Part shown: piece by piece, positions 1 to 8,007 of the stretch
Position numbering within the stretch: position 1 is the stretch's first letter
Layout of the letters: each line of letters begins with the position of its first letter
Assembly (NCBI GenBank): GCA_002840055.1
Contig: PGZJ01000009.1
Span: 1-64,000 of the forward strand
Direction: 5' to 3'
DNA length: 64,000 bases
Origin: Gammaproteobacteria bacterium HGW-Gammaproteobacteria-11
Lineage (GTDB): Bacteria; Pseudomonadota; Gammaproteobacteria; Pseudomonadales; Pseudomonadaceae
The notes under the pieces: model-generated
Seen by the model: the letters and a program-made list of their open reading frames with translations, nothing else
Databases searched by the model: none
What the model was told of the DNA's origin: nothing
Position numbers and translations under genes: made by a program

Positions 1-2388
1 GACGAGCTGTTGAAGCTCAAGGCCGGCAGCAGCATCACCTGGTTGACCTGGCTGCGACAGGCACCGCTGAAACCGAACTCCCGCCACATGCTCGAACACA
101 TCGAGCGGCTGAAGACATTTCAGCTGGTGGACTTGCCCGAAGGCCTGGGCCGACACATCCACCAGAACCGCCTGCTCAAGCTGGCCCGCGAGGGTGGGCA
201 GATGACGCCCAAAGACCTCGGCAAGTTCGAGCCGCAGCGACGCTACGCGACCCTGGCCGCCGTGGTGCTGGAGAGCACCGCGACGGTGATTGATGAGTTG
301 GTCGATCTGCACGACCGTATCCTGGTCAAGCTGTTCAGCAGCGCGAAGCACAAGCATCAGCAGCAGTTCCAGAAGCAGGGCAAGGCGATCAACGACAAGG
401 TGCGCCTGTACTCGAAGATCGGCCAGGCTCTGCTGGAAGCCAAGGAAAGCGGTAGCGATCCCTATGCCGCCATTGAGGCGGTGATTCCCTGGGACGAGTT
501 CACCGAGAGCGTCAGCGAGGCCGAGCTGCTGGCCCGGCCGGAAGGCTTCGACCATCTGCACCTGGTCGGCGAGAACTTCGCCACTCTGCGCCGTTACACG
601 CCGGCCTTGCTGGAGGTGCTGGAACTGCGCGCTGCCCCGGCTGCGCAAGGCGTGCTGGCAGCCGTGCAGACCCTGAGCGAGATGAACGCCTACAACCTGC
701 GCAAGGTGCCGGCCGATGCGCCCACCGCCTTCATCAAGCCGCGCTGGAAGCCGCTATTGATAACCCCGGAAGGCCTCGACCGGCGCTTCTACGAAATCTG
801 CGCCCTGTCCGAGCTGAAGAACGCGCTGCGCTCCGGTGACATCTGGGTCAAGGGCTCGCGGCAGTTCCGCGACTTCGACGACTACCTGCTGCCGGCAGAG
901 AGGTTCGCCGCGCTCAAGCATGCGCAGGCTCTGCCACTGGCGATCAACCCGAACAGCAACCAGTACCTGGAAGAGCGCTTGCAGCTGCTGGACGAGCAGC
1001 TGGCCACCGTCACCCGCCTGGCCAAGGACAACGAGCTGCCCGATGCCATCCTCACCGAGTCCGGGCTGAAGATCACCCCGCTGGATTCCGCGGTGCCCAA
1101 TACCGCGCAGGCGCTGATCGACCAGACCAGCCAGTTGCTGCCGCGCATCAAGATCACCGAACTGCTGATGGACGTGGACGACTGGACGGGCTTCAGCCGC
1201 CACTTCACACACCTGAAGGACGGTGCCGAGGCCAAAGACCGGACATTGCTGCTGTCAGCGATCCTGGGCGATGCAATCAACCTCGGGCTGACCAAGATGG
1301 CCGAGTCGAGCCCCGGCCTGACCTACGCCAAGCTGTCCTGGCTGCAAGCCTGGCACATCCGAGACGAAACCTACTCGGCGGCCCTGGCCGAGCTGGTCAA
1401 CCACCAGTACCGTCATACCTTCGCCGCTCACTGGGGCGACGGCACGACCTCTTCTTCCGATGGCCAGCGCTTCCGGGCGGGTGGTCGAGGCGAAAGCACC
1501 GGCCACGTCAACCCGAAGTACGGCAGCGAGCCGGGGCGGCTGTTCTACACCCACATCTCCGACCAGTACGCACCGTTCAGCACCCGCGTGGTGAATGTCG
1601 GCGTGCGCGACTCTACCTATGTGCTCGACGGTCTGCTGTACCACGAGTCCGACTTGCGGATCGAGGAGCACTACACTGACACGGCTGGCTTCACCGATCA
1701 TGTCTTCGCCCTGATGCACCTGCTGGGCTTCCGCTTCGCACCGCGCATCCGCGACCTCGGAGAAACCAAGCTGTATGTTCCGAATAGCGTCCAGGGCTAC
1801 CCGACATTGCGCCCAATGGTTGGCGGCACCCTGAACATCAAGCACGTCCGCGCCCATTGGGACGACATCCTGCGCCTGGCCAGCTCGATCAAGCAGGGCA
1901 CGGTCACCGCCTCGCTGATGCTGCGCAAGCTCGGCAGCTATCCGCGCCAGAACGGCCTGGCCGTGGCCCTGCGCGAGCTGGGCCGGATCGAGCGCACGCT
2001 TTTCATCCTCGATTGGTTGCAAAGCGTCGAGCTGCGCCGGCGCGCGCATGCTGGACTGAACAAGGGCGAAGCCCGCAACTCCCTGGCCAGGGCGGTGTTC
2101 TTCAACCGCCTCGGCGAGATCAGGGATCGGAGCTTCGAGCAGCAGCGCTACCGGGCCAGTGGCCTCAACCTGGTGACGGCCGCCATCGTGTTGTGGAACA
2201 CGGTGTACTTGGAGCGCGCCACCCAGGCGATGGGCGATGCGGGGAAGTCGGTGGATGGTGAGCTGCTGCAATACCTGTCGCCGCTGGGGTGGGAGCACAT
2301 CAATCTGACCGGCGATTATGTCTGGCGGCAGAGCCGCAGGCTGGAGGGCGGGAAGTTTCGGCCGCTAAGGCTGCCCGGAAAACCTTAG
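1..2388 (+). CDS. tnpA: Tn3-family (Tn21 subgroup) transposase TnpA, 5' end outside window
   Basis: Replicative DDE transposase that binds the terminal inverted repeats and forms cointegrates. The reading frame is open from base 1, so about 200 N-terminal residues of the usual ~1,000 lie upstream. The TTG at 10 is internal, not a start. Candidate catalytic residues are visible: Asp at 1177-1179 (VDDW), Asp at 1561-1563 (SDQY) and Glu at 2212-2214 (VYLERA). The C-terminal region matches Tn21/Tn501-like TnpA in character. The stop codon lies inside the right terminal repeat, as is usual for this subgroup. No resolvase is seen in the window, so it must be upstream or absent. The visible part shows no frameshift. 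Confidence 0.95.
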   Translation, partial: DELLKLKAGSSITWLTWLRQAPLKPNSRHMLEHIERLKTFQLVDLPEGLGRHIHQNRLLKLAREGGQMTPKDLGKFEPQRRYATLAAVVLESTATVIDELVDLHDRILVKLFSSAKHKHQQQFQKQGKAINDKVRLYSKIGQALLEAKESGSDPYAAIEAVIPWDEFTESVSEAELLARPEGFDHLHLVGENFATLRRYTPALLEVLELRAAPAAQGVLAAVQTLSEMNAYNLRKVPADAPTAFIKPRWKPLLITPEGLDRRFYEICALSELKNALRSGDIWVKGSRQFRDFDDYLLPAERFAALKHAQALPLAINPNSNQYLEERLQLLDEQLATVTRLAKDNELPDAILTESGLKITPLDSAVPNTAQALIDQTSQLLPRIKITELLMDVDDWTGFSRHFTHLKDGAEAKDRTLLLSAILGDAINLGLTKMAESSPGLTYAKLSWLQAWHIRDETYSAALAELVNHQYRHTFAAHWGDGTTSSSDGQRFRAGGRGESTGHVNPKYGSEPGRLFYTHISDQYAPFSTRVVNVGVRDSTYVLDGLLYHESDLRIEEHYTDTAGFTDHVFALMHLLGFRFAPRIRDLGETKLYVPNSVQGYPTLRPMVGGTLNIKHVRAHWDDILRLASSIKQGTVTASLMLRKLGSYPRQNGLAVALRELGRIERTLFILDWLQSVELRRRAHAGLNKGEARNSLARAVFFNRLGEIRDRSFEQQRYRASGLNLVTAAIVLWNTVYLERATQAMGDAGKSVDGELLQYLSPLGWEHINLTGDYVWRQSRRLEGGKFRPLRLPGKP

Positions 2389-2421
2389 CGTACGATTTTT
2401 TCCGTTTTCTCTATTCGCCCC
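2384..2421 (-). repeat. Right 38-bp terminal inverted repeat of the Tn3-family transposon
   Basis: Read on the minus strand it begins GGGG and ends ACGGAAAAAATCGTACGCTAAG-like, the hallmark Tn21/Tn501-subgroup end. It is exactly 38 bp and overlaps the tnpA stop codon. The 5 bp that follow (AATTA, 2422-2426) would be one copy of the target duplication; the partner copy lies outside the window. Confidence 0.9.
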
Positions 2422-2426
2422 AATTA

Positions 2427-3173
2427 GAACAGTGAATCACACCGGGCTTACGTCTGGGCCTACTGCACTACGCCGTTCTCGGCACTGAAGGCCGTGGTCT
2501 ATGAATTCAGCCCTAGCCGTGCTGGCGAACATGCGCGTAACTTCCTGAACGCCTGGAATGGCAAGCTGGTCTGCGATGACTTCGCAGGCTACAAGGCCGT
2601 CTTCGAGCATGGCATCACCGAAATCGGTTGCATGGCGCATGCGCGGCGCAAGCTCTTCGACCTGCATGTGGCGAGCAAAAGCCAATTAGCAGAACAGGCA
2701 CTGCGCTCAATCGGCGGGCTGTATGAAGTTGAACGACAGGCCAAAGACATGAGTAATAAAGATCGCTGGCGATTACGCCAAGAAGTGGCAGTGCCCATCG
2801 CAGGCAAGCCCCATGAGTGGATATTGGCTCAGCGCGAGCGTGTGCCTGAGGAGTCGACCACAACCAAGGCACTTGACTACAGCTTAAAACGCTGGGTAGC
2901 GCGGACGCGCTACCTGGATGATGGCGCTGTGCCCATCGATAACAATGCGGTCGAGAACCAGATCAGGCCATGGGCGCTTGGCAGGTCGAACTGGCTGTTC
3001 GCTCGATCGTTACGCAGTGGCAAGCGGGCTGCAGCGATCATGAGCCTGATCCAGTCAGCTCGCATGAATGGCCATGATCCGTTCGCCTACCTCAAGGACG
3101 TACTAACACGGTTGCCCACGCAGAAGGGTAGCATATCGGTCAGCTGCTACCACATCAGTGGATGCCGGGCTGA
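2427..3173 (+). pseudogene. tnpC: IS66-family transposase TnpC, 5'-truncated and frameshifted
   Basis: C-terminal half of an IS66 DDE transposase. Coding sense (HRAYVWAYCTTPFS) begins just after the Tn3-type end and has no native start codon. The second catalytic Asp (LVCDDFAGYK) and the Glu (DNNAVENQIRP) are present; the first Asp is lost. Near 3131-3135 one base appears to be missing: the family ending LLPHQWMPG-stop is encoded in the next frame, with TGA at 3171-3173, while the original frame reads through into noncoding DNA. Insertion or deletion at the transposon junction removed the 5' half and the accessory genes tnpA and tnpB. It cannot be active. Confidence 0.88.
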
Positions 3174-3204
3174 TCGGCGCAAGGTGTATTCACCCTTCGC
3201 TTAC
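3174..3204 (+). repeat. Right end of IS66-family element (first copy)
   Basis: Immediately downstream of the shifted tnpC stop the sequence runs GGCGCAAGGTGTATTCAC then ends in CGCTTAC. This is the IS66-type terminal repeat (GTAAGCG on the opposite strand). A related copy lies at 3418-3448. Confidence 0.7.
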
Positions 3205-3270
3205 GGTCTTGGATTGATCTCCGCTCTTTTTGCGGCACTAAAAGCGAATAGCTTTTGTCGCCGAGCGGGG

Positions 3271-3295
3271 GCAATGTGTAAAATTTGCACATTGC
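3271..3295. promoter_or_regulatory. 25-bp near-perfect palindrome, probable antitoxin operator
   Basis: Arms GCAATGTG and CACATTGC flank an AAA/TTT core, and 11 of 12 symmetric positions pair. It lies 33 bp before an ATG (3328) that has a strong GAGGGAGGGG ribosome site. Such palindromes are typical self-binding sites in toxin-antitoxin promoters. The following gene is broken, so the assignment is inferred. Confidence 0.5.
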
Positions 3296-3327
3296 TTTCC
3301 GTCATCTCCACGTCCGAGGGAGGGGCA

Positions 3328-3417
3328 ATGCCCATAACAGGCCAGTCCGCGCTCCAGCTCAAACCTTTCCCAGAAGAGATCGAAAAACTACTGCCGCATC
3401 TGCGAATGCTGGGCTGA
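3328..3417 (+). pseudogene. Short chimeric ORF: probable antitoxin N-terminus joined to an IS66 tnpC tail
   Basis: A 29-residue frame with a good ribosome site (GAGGGAGGGG before ATG) starts MPITGQSALQLKPF and ends EIEKLLPHLRMLG-stop. The last ~10 residues and the bases after the stop align with the end of the IS66 tnpC at 3141-3173, so they derive from a second, related IS66 element. The first residues and the promoter palindrome upstream may be the 5' end of the antitoxin gene whose C-terminal half lies at 3449-3682. The exact junction cannot be placed by eye. Confidence 0.45.
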
Positions 3418-3448
3418 CCGGCGCAAGGTGTATTCCACGTACGCTTAC
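3418..3448 (+). repeat. Right end of IS66-family element (second, diverged copy)
   Basis: CGGCGCAAGGTGTATTC followed by CACGTACGCTTAC repeats the end found at 3174-3204 with a few differences. It is joined directly to the coding sequence of the antitoxin fragment, so this end marks an insertion into that gene. Confidence 0.65.
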
Positions 3449-3682
3449 ATTGAAAAAACCACACCGTTTGACTCGCCAGCGTCTGAGCGATTTGACCGCG
3501 TGACCCAGCTGGCTCGCCTCTCAGAAACTGTTTTCGAGGCTCGGGGAGCCGCTAAAGACTGGATTGTCACCCCCAATGACAGCTTGGGTGGTGAAGCGCC
3601 TTTTTTTCTATGTAGAACCGAGCTTGGAGGACGCCAGGCTTATAGGGTGCTTCGTGCCATTGAGTGGGGCGGCCCTGTCTGA
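3449..3682 (+). pseudogene. C-terminal fragment of an Xre/MbcA/ParS-type antitoxin (DUF2384)
   Basis: About 77 codons of the toxin-binding domain remain. The segments SERFDRVTQLARLSETVF, AAKDWIVTPNDSLGG and AYRVLRAIEWG follow the usual helix, [R/D]W-x-[RT]-P-N-x-[A/S]-L-G-G and terminal helix pattern of this family. There is no start of its own: the frame upstream runs into an IS66 terminal repeat. RES-type toxins normally follow such antitoxins, but none is present, because the next gene is convergent at 3774. It is presumably dead. Confidence 0.75.
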
Positions 3683-3773
3683 CGCGGTCTCGTGAGAGAA
3701 AACTCATAGCTTCGATGAACTTTAGGCAAGGATCTTTCTACGTTAAAAATGCCCTGACAGTGATTTTTAGGTA

Positions 3774-5159
3774 TCAGAAGCACGCCAACAACAGCTCCCG
3801 ATAATGCGGGGAAAAACTGACTTGGTAGCTTGGGCGGTCCAAAGCTGGAGCCATTTCACCATCAGGCCCGTCGCTCGAGGAGCCAAGTTCTTGGCCGCCA
3901 AGATCGATCTTTGCGAGACCGCCGACATCGGCATCTGAGAGAAAAGACTCGGAAGAGGTAGCTGTTAACTCAAATTGGCTCAGAACCGCCAGATCCTCCG
4001 GTAGGTCTTCAGCTATTCGCTCTGCAAAGCCTTTCAGAGTCGGCTCCGCCAGCATGAAAAGCCAAGCTTGTTCATCAGTTTCCGACGTTCTACGCAGCAC
4101 TCTTCCCAACACCTGGCGATAATAGAGCTCGGTTCGGATTCGGCTCAAATAGCAGCACACCTGCAGACGAGGGATGTCTGTTCCTTCACTAATCATCCCC
4201 ACCGCTATGATCCAGCGACAATCGCTATGTCTGAAAGAACTGATCACCTGCTGAGCGTCCGGCGTTTTATTGGTAACGACCAAACAGCTTTCACCCCGTG
4301 CTTTCAAAGCATTTGCTATTTGCTGGGCGTGCTCTATGTCTGTGCAAACCACTAGCCCCGCAGCATCTGGCTTAGATCGGCGAACCTCGCTCAGCTTTGC
4401 ACACCCCAGCCTGAGTAGCTGATCGACTACCTCATCATGGCGCAGAAGGCTCTCGTAAGTAACTGGGGACTCCTCAAGCAGCCTGGCGATGCTAGGGAAT
4501 AGCCTGACGGCCGGCTCAGCCACTGGCTCCTCCACAAGGGTGACCTTTTGATTGTCCAGGAGAATAATACGAGGTGATCGACACACGCCCTCAGCTATAG
4601 CTTCACTCAATCCATAGCGATAATCACAAACCAGCTTACCTTCTGGTGAGGAGTAACGGGCCAGAGCTATTGCCCGATCGTCAGAACGCCATGGCGTACC
4701 TGAGAGCGCGAGAGTGAAAGCAGCTCGATCCTGAACCCGCTGCAGAATCTGCTGTCCCCAAGCATTGCTGAGCAGAGGGTCATGGCCTGCGCAGTGGTGA
4801 ATCTCATCAAATACTGTGAATACTCGATAATCATCCAGGAGCTGCCAAAACGCGTCATCCCGGTAGTCCATGGCTTGGTAGGTATGTGCAGCACCCACCG
4901 CGCCGAGCTGGCCGTCCAGACGCTTGCCTAATACCTGGGCAAAGGTCGAGCGAAAGCCCTCAACAACTTGGCACGATGGCGCAAAGCAGAGCACCAGATC
5001 AATTTTGTTTTGCACCAACAGACAGCGGGCTAGTTCTGCCGCCATTCGAGTCTTACCTGCGCCAGGCGTGGCTTGGCAGAAAAAATGTCGAGAAATGGTG
5101 AATTGTTTCAGTGCTTTTTCAATGCAACGGGTTTGCCATCTGCGTAATGAAGAGGTCAT
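3774..5159 (-). CDS. SF2 DEAD/DEAH-box helicase of a small helicase / winged-helix unit
   Basis: A 461-residue ATP-dependent superfamily 2 helicase or translocase. Walker A ATPGAGKT lies at residues 30-37, a DEIHH Walker B near residue 118, LSGTPWRS as motif III, and YYRQVLGRVLRR as motif VI near residue 350. It has two RecA-like domains and a short acidic, serine-rich C-terminal tail (SSSDGPDGE). No nuclease or methylase domain is apparent. Its ATG overlaps the stop of the upstream winged-helix gene (ATGA), so the two are translationally coupled. It lies in an island next to restriction genes, which suggests DNA defence. The exact substrate is unknown. Confidence 0.8.
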   Translation of the reverse strand: MTSSLRRWQTRCIEKALKQFTISRHFFCQATPGAGKTRMAAELARCLLVQNKIDLVLCFAPSCQVVEGFRSTFAQVLGKRLDGQLGAVGAAHTYQAMDYRDDAFWQLLDDYRVFTVFDEIHHCAGHDPLLSNAWGQQILQRVQDRAAFTLALSGTPWRSDDRAIALARYSSPEGKLVCDYRYGLSEAIAEGVCRSPRIILLDNQKVTLVEEPVAEPAVRLFPSIARLLEESPVTYESLLRHDEVVDQLLRLGCAKLSEVRRSKPDAAGLVVCTDIEHAQQIANALKARGESCLVVTNKTPDAQQVISSFRHSDCRWIIAVGMISEGTDIPRLQVCCYLSRIRTELYYRQVLGRVLRRTSETDEQAWLFMLAEPTLKGFAERIAEDLPEDLAVLSQFELTATSSESFLSDADVGGLAKIDLGGQELGSSSDGPDGEMAPALDRPSYQVSFSPHYRELLLACF

Positions 5160-5743
5160 TGTGAAGCTGCGAGCGTTTTGAGTGTCTTTTCCACAGCACG
5201 GAGATGGCCCAGTAACCGTGAGCCGCGGTCGCGCGCTTCAAGATAGTCCGCTTCCACGTTGTCCCTCAATTGAGGCATGTCATCCAGCAGCTGCTTATAC
5301 CGCTCCGCTTCCCCCATCGCAGCTAGAAAATCCAGCCGCACTTCCTTTAGCAAGGTCCTGACATGCTGCTCGGTCCCCTGTAATGATGTCGACCGCGTTA
5401 CGGCTTCGCTCTTCAAAGGGGCCTGATCTGTCTTGGTTGAAATACTCCCGCTTCGCTCAAAGGCGCGGTCGACTAACTCGAGCTTTAAACGCTTCGGAAA
5501 TGGTTGCACGTGATAGACCTGGCCCCTCTTTCGCTGCTGCTCGTCAGGCGCTAACCAACCGACCCGTATCATTCGCCTGATTTGCTCATACACAAAAAGG
5601 CGCACATCGCTGAGCTTGTAGGTCCCCTCTTCCAGACGCTCGGCATAAGCATCCCTCAAGTCACGAGTAGTGAATTGCGTGTACCCGCTTTCTTGGAGTA
5701 GCTCGTAAAGCCGTCTGTCGAGGATGAACGAGGCAGGTTTCAT
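5156..5743 (-). CDS. Winged-helix plus coiled-coil protein, partner of the helicase
   Basis: About 195 residues from ATG 5743; a TTG 60 bp upstream would add an unconvincing leader. Residues ~5-85 look like a winged helix (FTTRDLRDAYAERLEEGTYKLSDVRLFVYEQIRRMIRVGWL, then a wing). Residues ~115-195 are a charged amphipathic helix likely to form a coiled coil (RTLLKEVRLDFLAAMGEAERYKQLLDDM). It is the first gene of a two-gene operon, with a 4-bp overlap with the helicase, and may serve as its DNA-recognition subunit. I do not recognise a named family. Its promoter shares about 100 bp with the divergent XRE gene. Confidence 0.65.
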   Translation of the reverse strand: MKPASFILDRRLYELLQESGYTQFTTRDLRDAYAERLEEGTYKLSDVRLFVYEQIRRMIRVGWLAPDEQQRKRGQVYHVQPFPKRLKLELVDRAFERSGSISTKTDQAPLKSEAVTRSTSLQGTEQHVRTLLKEVRLDFLAAMGEAERYKQLLDDMPQLRDNVEADYLEARDRGSRLLGHLRAVEKTLKTLAASQ

Positions 5744-5816
5744 GCGGGCAACCAAGGGCAAAAAAGGAATGCGGATTATAGTCCGTGGCCCCCGTGTCCG
5801 CAAACACCTGATAGTT

Positions 5817-5840
5817 CTGCCTCAAATCACATTGAGGCAG
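5817..5840. promoter_or_regulatory. Perfect inverted-repeat operator before the XRE gene
   Basis: CTGCCTCAA and TTGAGGCAG are separated by six bases, and the right arm ends two bases before the ATG of the XRE regulator. The position fits autoregulation by a controller-type protein and control of the divergent helicase operon. The tight spacing leaves almost no 5' leader, so the XRE transcript may be leaderless. Confidence 0.65.
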
Positions 5841-5842
5841 CT

Positions 5843-6094
5843 ATGGAGCAACTGGCAAAAGCGCTAGGGGCACGAATCCGGACGCAGAGAAAAGCTCGGC
5901 GAATTTCTCAGGACGCGCTTGCGCTTATTTGCAATATCGACCGTAGCTATATGGGCCGGATTGAGCGCGGAGAAGTGAGTATCACGGTCGAGAAACTCTA
6001 CAGGATCGCTTCCTCGCTAGACTGCGACCCCGCGCTACTATTGCCTCCCTTGGCAGATTGCACTCCTGCAGCAGATAAACCTGGTCAAAAATAG
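5843..6094 (+). CDS. XRE-family controller-type transcriptional regulator
   Basis: An 83-residue protein that is almost entirely one HTH_3 domain. The helix-turn-helix ISQDALALICNIDRSYMGRIERGEVSITVEKLYRIASSL has the length and layout of C proteins of restriction-modification systems. It likely binds the perfect inverted repeat that abuts its own start. No Shine-Dalgarno site can fit between operator and ATG, consistent with a leaderless mRNA. It diverges from the winged-helix/helicase operon and probably times that operon's expression. No restriction or methylase gene is directly attached; the nearest is the type I system 2 kb away. Confidence 0.8.
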   Translation: MEQLAKALGARIRTQRKARRISQDALALICNIDRSYMGRIERGEVSITVEKLYRIASSLDCDPALLLPPLADCTPAADKPGQK

Positions 6095-6127
6095 TCATCA
6101 ACCGCCGCTTATTGGTATCAGCTGAAA

Positions 6128-6346
6128 TCAGATATCTAGGCATGGCAGGTTGCTCACTATTTTCTGAGCTTCCATGCTGACTGTGACCACCCTCTGAAAC
6201 AGTTCTGAGGGGTATCTCGGATTACCCATCGTCTCAATGGCCCAGTCATTGGCGTCATTGACGATGCCGCTGGCTTTATCGGTCCGCACTGCCTGGCGTC
6301 GGGCGTCTTTACAAAACGAATAAGCACAACCGTGTCTGGTGGAGCC
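6128..6346 (-). pseudogene. C-terminal remnant of an unidentified gene
   Basis: An uninterrupted 72-codon minus-strand frame without an ATG. Its composition looks like protein: CKDARRQAVRTDKASG, then VNDANDWAIETMGNPRYP and FQRVVTVSMEAQKIV. It probably is the tail of a larger gene whose 5' part was lost, since a TAA lies just upstream. I do not recognise the family. It fills most of the 315-bp gap between the XRE gene and the next ORF. Confidence 0.35.
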
Positions 6347-6408
6347 TTACAGCCCGATGTACTGTTATGCTAATCGGCAGGAGCCCCTAATCAGAGCAGG
6401 ACCGAGAT

Positions 6409-6663
6409 ATGATCGATGACGTTCAGAAACCCAGCGAGGACGAAGCTGATTCAGAGCTCGAGGCGGGGATTGCGGAGAGGGCATCCATGGCAACGAACAT
6501 GGCTTATCTCAGGGCCAAAAAACTATACTGCACTGTCGTGGTCTCCAAGGGAGGTTACGTCGTTGAAGAGCGGCCCGATGGTTCGGAAAAAATCCTTGGC
6601 GTTTCTACGCGCAGGAAAGTGCTGGCGGGCGTGCCTATTAGTATCCGAGTACGAACTGTTTGA
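6409..6663 (+). CDS. Small hypothetical protein (84 aa)
   Basis: The ATG is preceded by AGCAGGACCGAGAT, a reasonable ribosome site. The N-terminus is acidic (residues 1-25, rich in Glu and Asp). The rest predicts as beta-rich (KKLYCTVVVSKGGYVVEERPDGSEKILG, then RKVLAGVPISIRVR). No signal peptide, transmembrane helix or known motif is seen. It lies alone between a gene remnant and a convergent antitoxin gene, and could be an island-specific accessory or antitoxin-like protein. Function unknown. Confidence 0.45.
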   Translation: MIDDVQKPSEDEADSELEAGIAERASMATNMAYLRAKKLYCTVVVSKGGYVVEERPDGSEKILGVSTRRKVLAGVPISIRVRTV

Positions 6664-6728
6664 TACCCAAGTCGGAATCACGACGACTGAACCAGGGCCG
6701 CACCGCAAACAGGCTAATGCGGATGCGC

Positions 6729-7166
6729 TTAGCTGAAAACACCCATCTCTAATCTTCCGATAAGATCTCCCACCGCTTGGCATTCAACGCCAGTCCGAAA
6801 GCATTGAGCCGGAGTCTGGCCATTCAGTCCTTTTTGCGGAGTCTGAATCCAGCAGCGCGCTAGGCTTTGATCATATTCAAATAGCCCGACAGCCTTTTCG
6901 AATACAAGGGCCGCCCTCACGACCTTATCGCTTTCTTCAGAGCTGAATCGCCCGTGCTTAAATCGGCGATAAAAGGTCGAGTTCGATATGCCCAGACACT
7001 GACCAAGCGTTAACGGGGACACCCCCATGAGAACCGCAACCTGCTTGAACTGGGCGCTGGCCAGGCCGGCTTTAACTGCATCGATCAGCGGCAGCCCCCT
7101 CGAAGGTAGACCGATGCAGGCCAGCACACCGTTTGACGGCTTAGTAGCGGGCCTTAACATTTTCAT
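6729..7166 (-). CDS. Xre/MbcA/ParS-type antitoxin, apparently orphan
   Basis: Start set at the ATG with TTGGAG seven bases upstream; a longer frame exists but lacks a ribosome site. The 145-residue product has an N-terminal Xre-like helix-turn-helix (VSPLTLGQCLGISNSTFYRRFKHG) with the family's ESDKVVR segment. A C-terminal DUF2384 toxin-binding domain follows (ARCWIQTPQKGLNGQTPAQCF, then GDLIGRLEMGVFS). Such antitoxins neutralise RES or related NAD-degrading toxins encoded directly downstream. Here the downstream side holds only a convergent small ORF, so the toxin is missing or has been replaced. Confidence 0.75.
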   Translation of the reverse strand: MKMLRPATKPSNGVLACIGLPSRGLPLIDAVKAGLASAQFKQVAVLMGVSPLTLGQCLGISNSTFYRRFKHGRFSSEESDKVVRAALVFEKAVGLFEYDQSLARCWIQTPQKGLNGQTPAQCFRTGVECQAVGDLIGRLEMGVFS

Positions 7167-7378
7167 TTCAGATGCTCCAATCGTTCGTACCTTCCAATCG
7201 ATCAATCCTCATCAGCTTAACTGCGTAGGTACGCTAGTATCAAAACTGTCTCTGGATTCAGCATCATGGGAACATCTGTGCCAGAGCCTCCTGTTATCAG
7301 AAAAATTCTGGCCTGCTATAGTTCTCCGGGACGTAGCGCCATCTTTTACCCCCCCCCGCCAACAACAAGGTCGCTTAA

Positions 7379-7600
7379 ATGACAAACGACGAGCATTGCG
7401 AGATTAATGCCGATTTTCATTCCGACCAGCTCGACCTCATCAACATGGCGGCCCGCATTTGCAATCAGCCTACTCCAGACTTTATCGTTGACGCTGCTTT
7501 CGACAAAGCCGTGAAAACCATCCTGACAAACAAAGTCAACTTCATGTCAGATGAGGCTTACCAAGCAGTGTGTCGGACCATTCTCCAGTCGGAGTGGTAG
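7379..7600 (+). CDS. DUF1778/TacA-like antitoxin, apparently orphan
   Basis: A 73-residue protein resembling DUF1778 antitoxins of GNAT-toxin systems: DLINMAARICNQPTPDFIVDAAFDKAVKTIL matches the pattern of a helical core followed by F-[IV]-[VL]-x-A-A. An SD/E-x-x-[YW] tail (MSDEAYQAVCRTI) follows. The N-terminal DNA-binding strand is weak. The ribosome site is AAGG eight bases before ATG. A GNAT acetyltransferase toxin would be expected immediately downstream, but 7601-8007 contains none. It diverges from the ParS-type antitoxin gene. Confidence 0.6.
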   Translation: MTNDEHCEINADFHSDQLDLINMAARICNQPTPDFIVDAAFDKAVKTILTNKVNFMSDEAYQAVCRTILQSEW

Positions 7601-8007
7601 GTTTTCGGTCTCAATCGGCAAGCGAGATCGGCCGAAATTCGACCTAGGGTCGACCCCCCCTTACCAAGGCCAGCGGGATTGAGAGCCAAGCTGGTGAACC
7701 GCACGCCGGAGCGCCGCAGGGTCATCATTTTCCAATATATCCAACGAAGTCCAACCACCTAAAACAGAGTTGGCCAGTGAACGAACTTGTTCCGATTCCT
7801 AGGATTTTCGAATGTGGCGTTGATGAGAATGCTCAGCTCCAACATTAGCCTTGAGCGTTCTACTTGCTCCATCGTTACCCGATGTTGTAGTGGTCTACTA
7901 ATCCCAAAAGCAACGACATGCCGCAGCAAATAAGGCAAAATCTGACGGCATAAGCCAGCTGCGACTGCAGCGATAGACGGCACTACTGAAAAGGATTCAC
8001 GCCCCAG
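7601..8007. other. Gene-free spacer before hsdM
   Basis: No convincing gene on either strand. It holds a 15-bp palindrome at 7639-7653 (TCGACC-TAG-GGTCGA) and, at 7886-7906, one member of the 21-bp inverted pair shared with 17847-17867. The hsdM promoter presumably lies in its last 100 bases, but no strong -35/-10 pair stands out. Confidence 0.5.
7886..7906 (-). repeat. 21-bp repeat, left copy (inverted relative to 17847-17867)
   Basis: Read on the minus strand it is identical over 21 bases to 17847-17867, with core TTAGTAGACCACTA. The two copies flank the restriction/PLD cargo. The core is itself an imperfect palindrome (TAGT...ACTA). Confidence 0.7.

Noticed and set aside
1255..2298. 347-codon open frame on the minus strand inside tnpA
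   Set aside because: It is antisense to a well-supported Tn3 transposase, has no ribosome site or known domain, and comes from high-GC codon bias.
3683..3773. RES toxin remnant after the truncated antitoxin
   Set aside because: The 91 bp before the convergent helicase gene hold no RES-like coding sequence in any frame.
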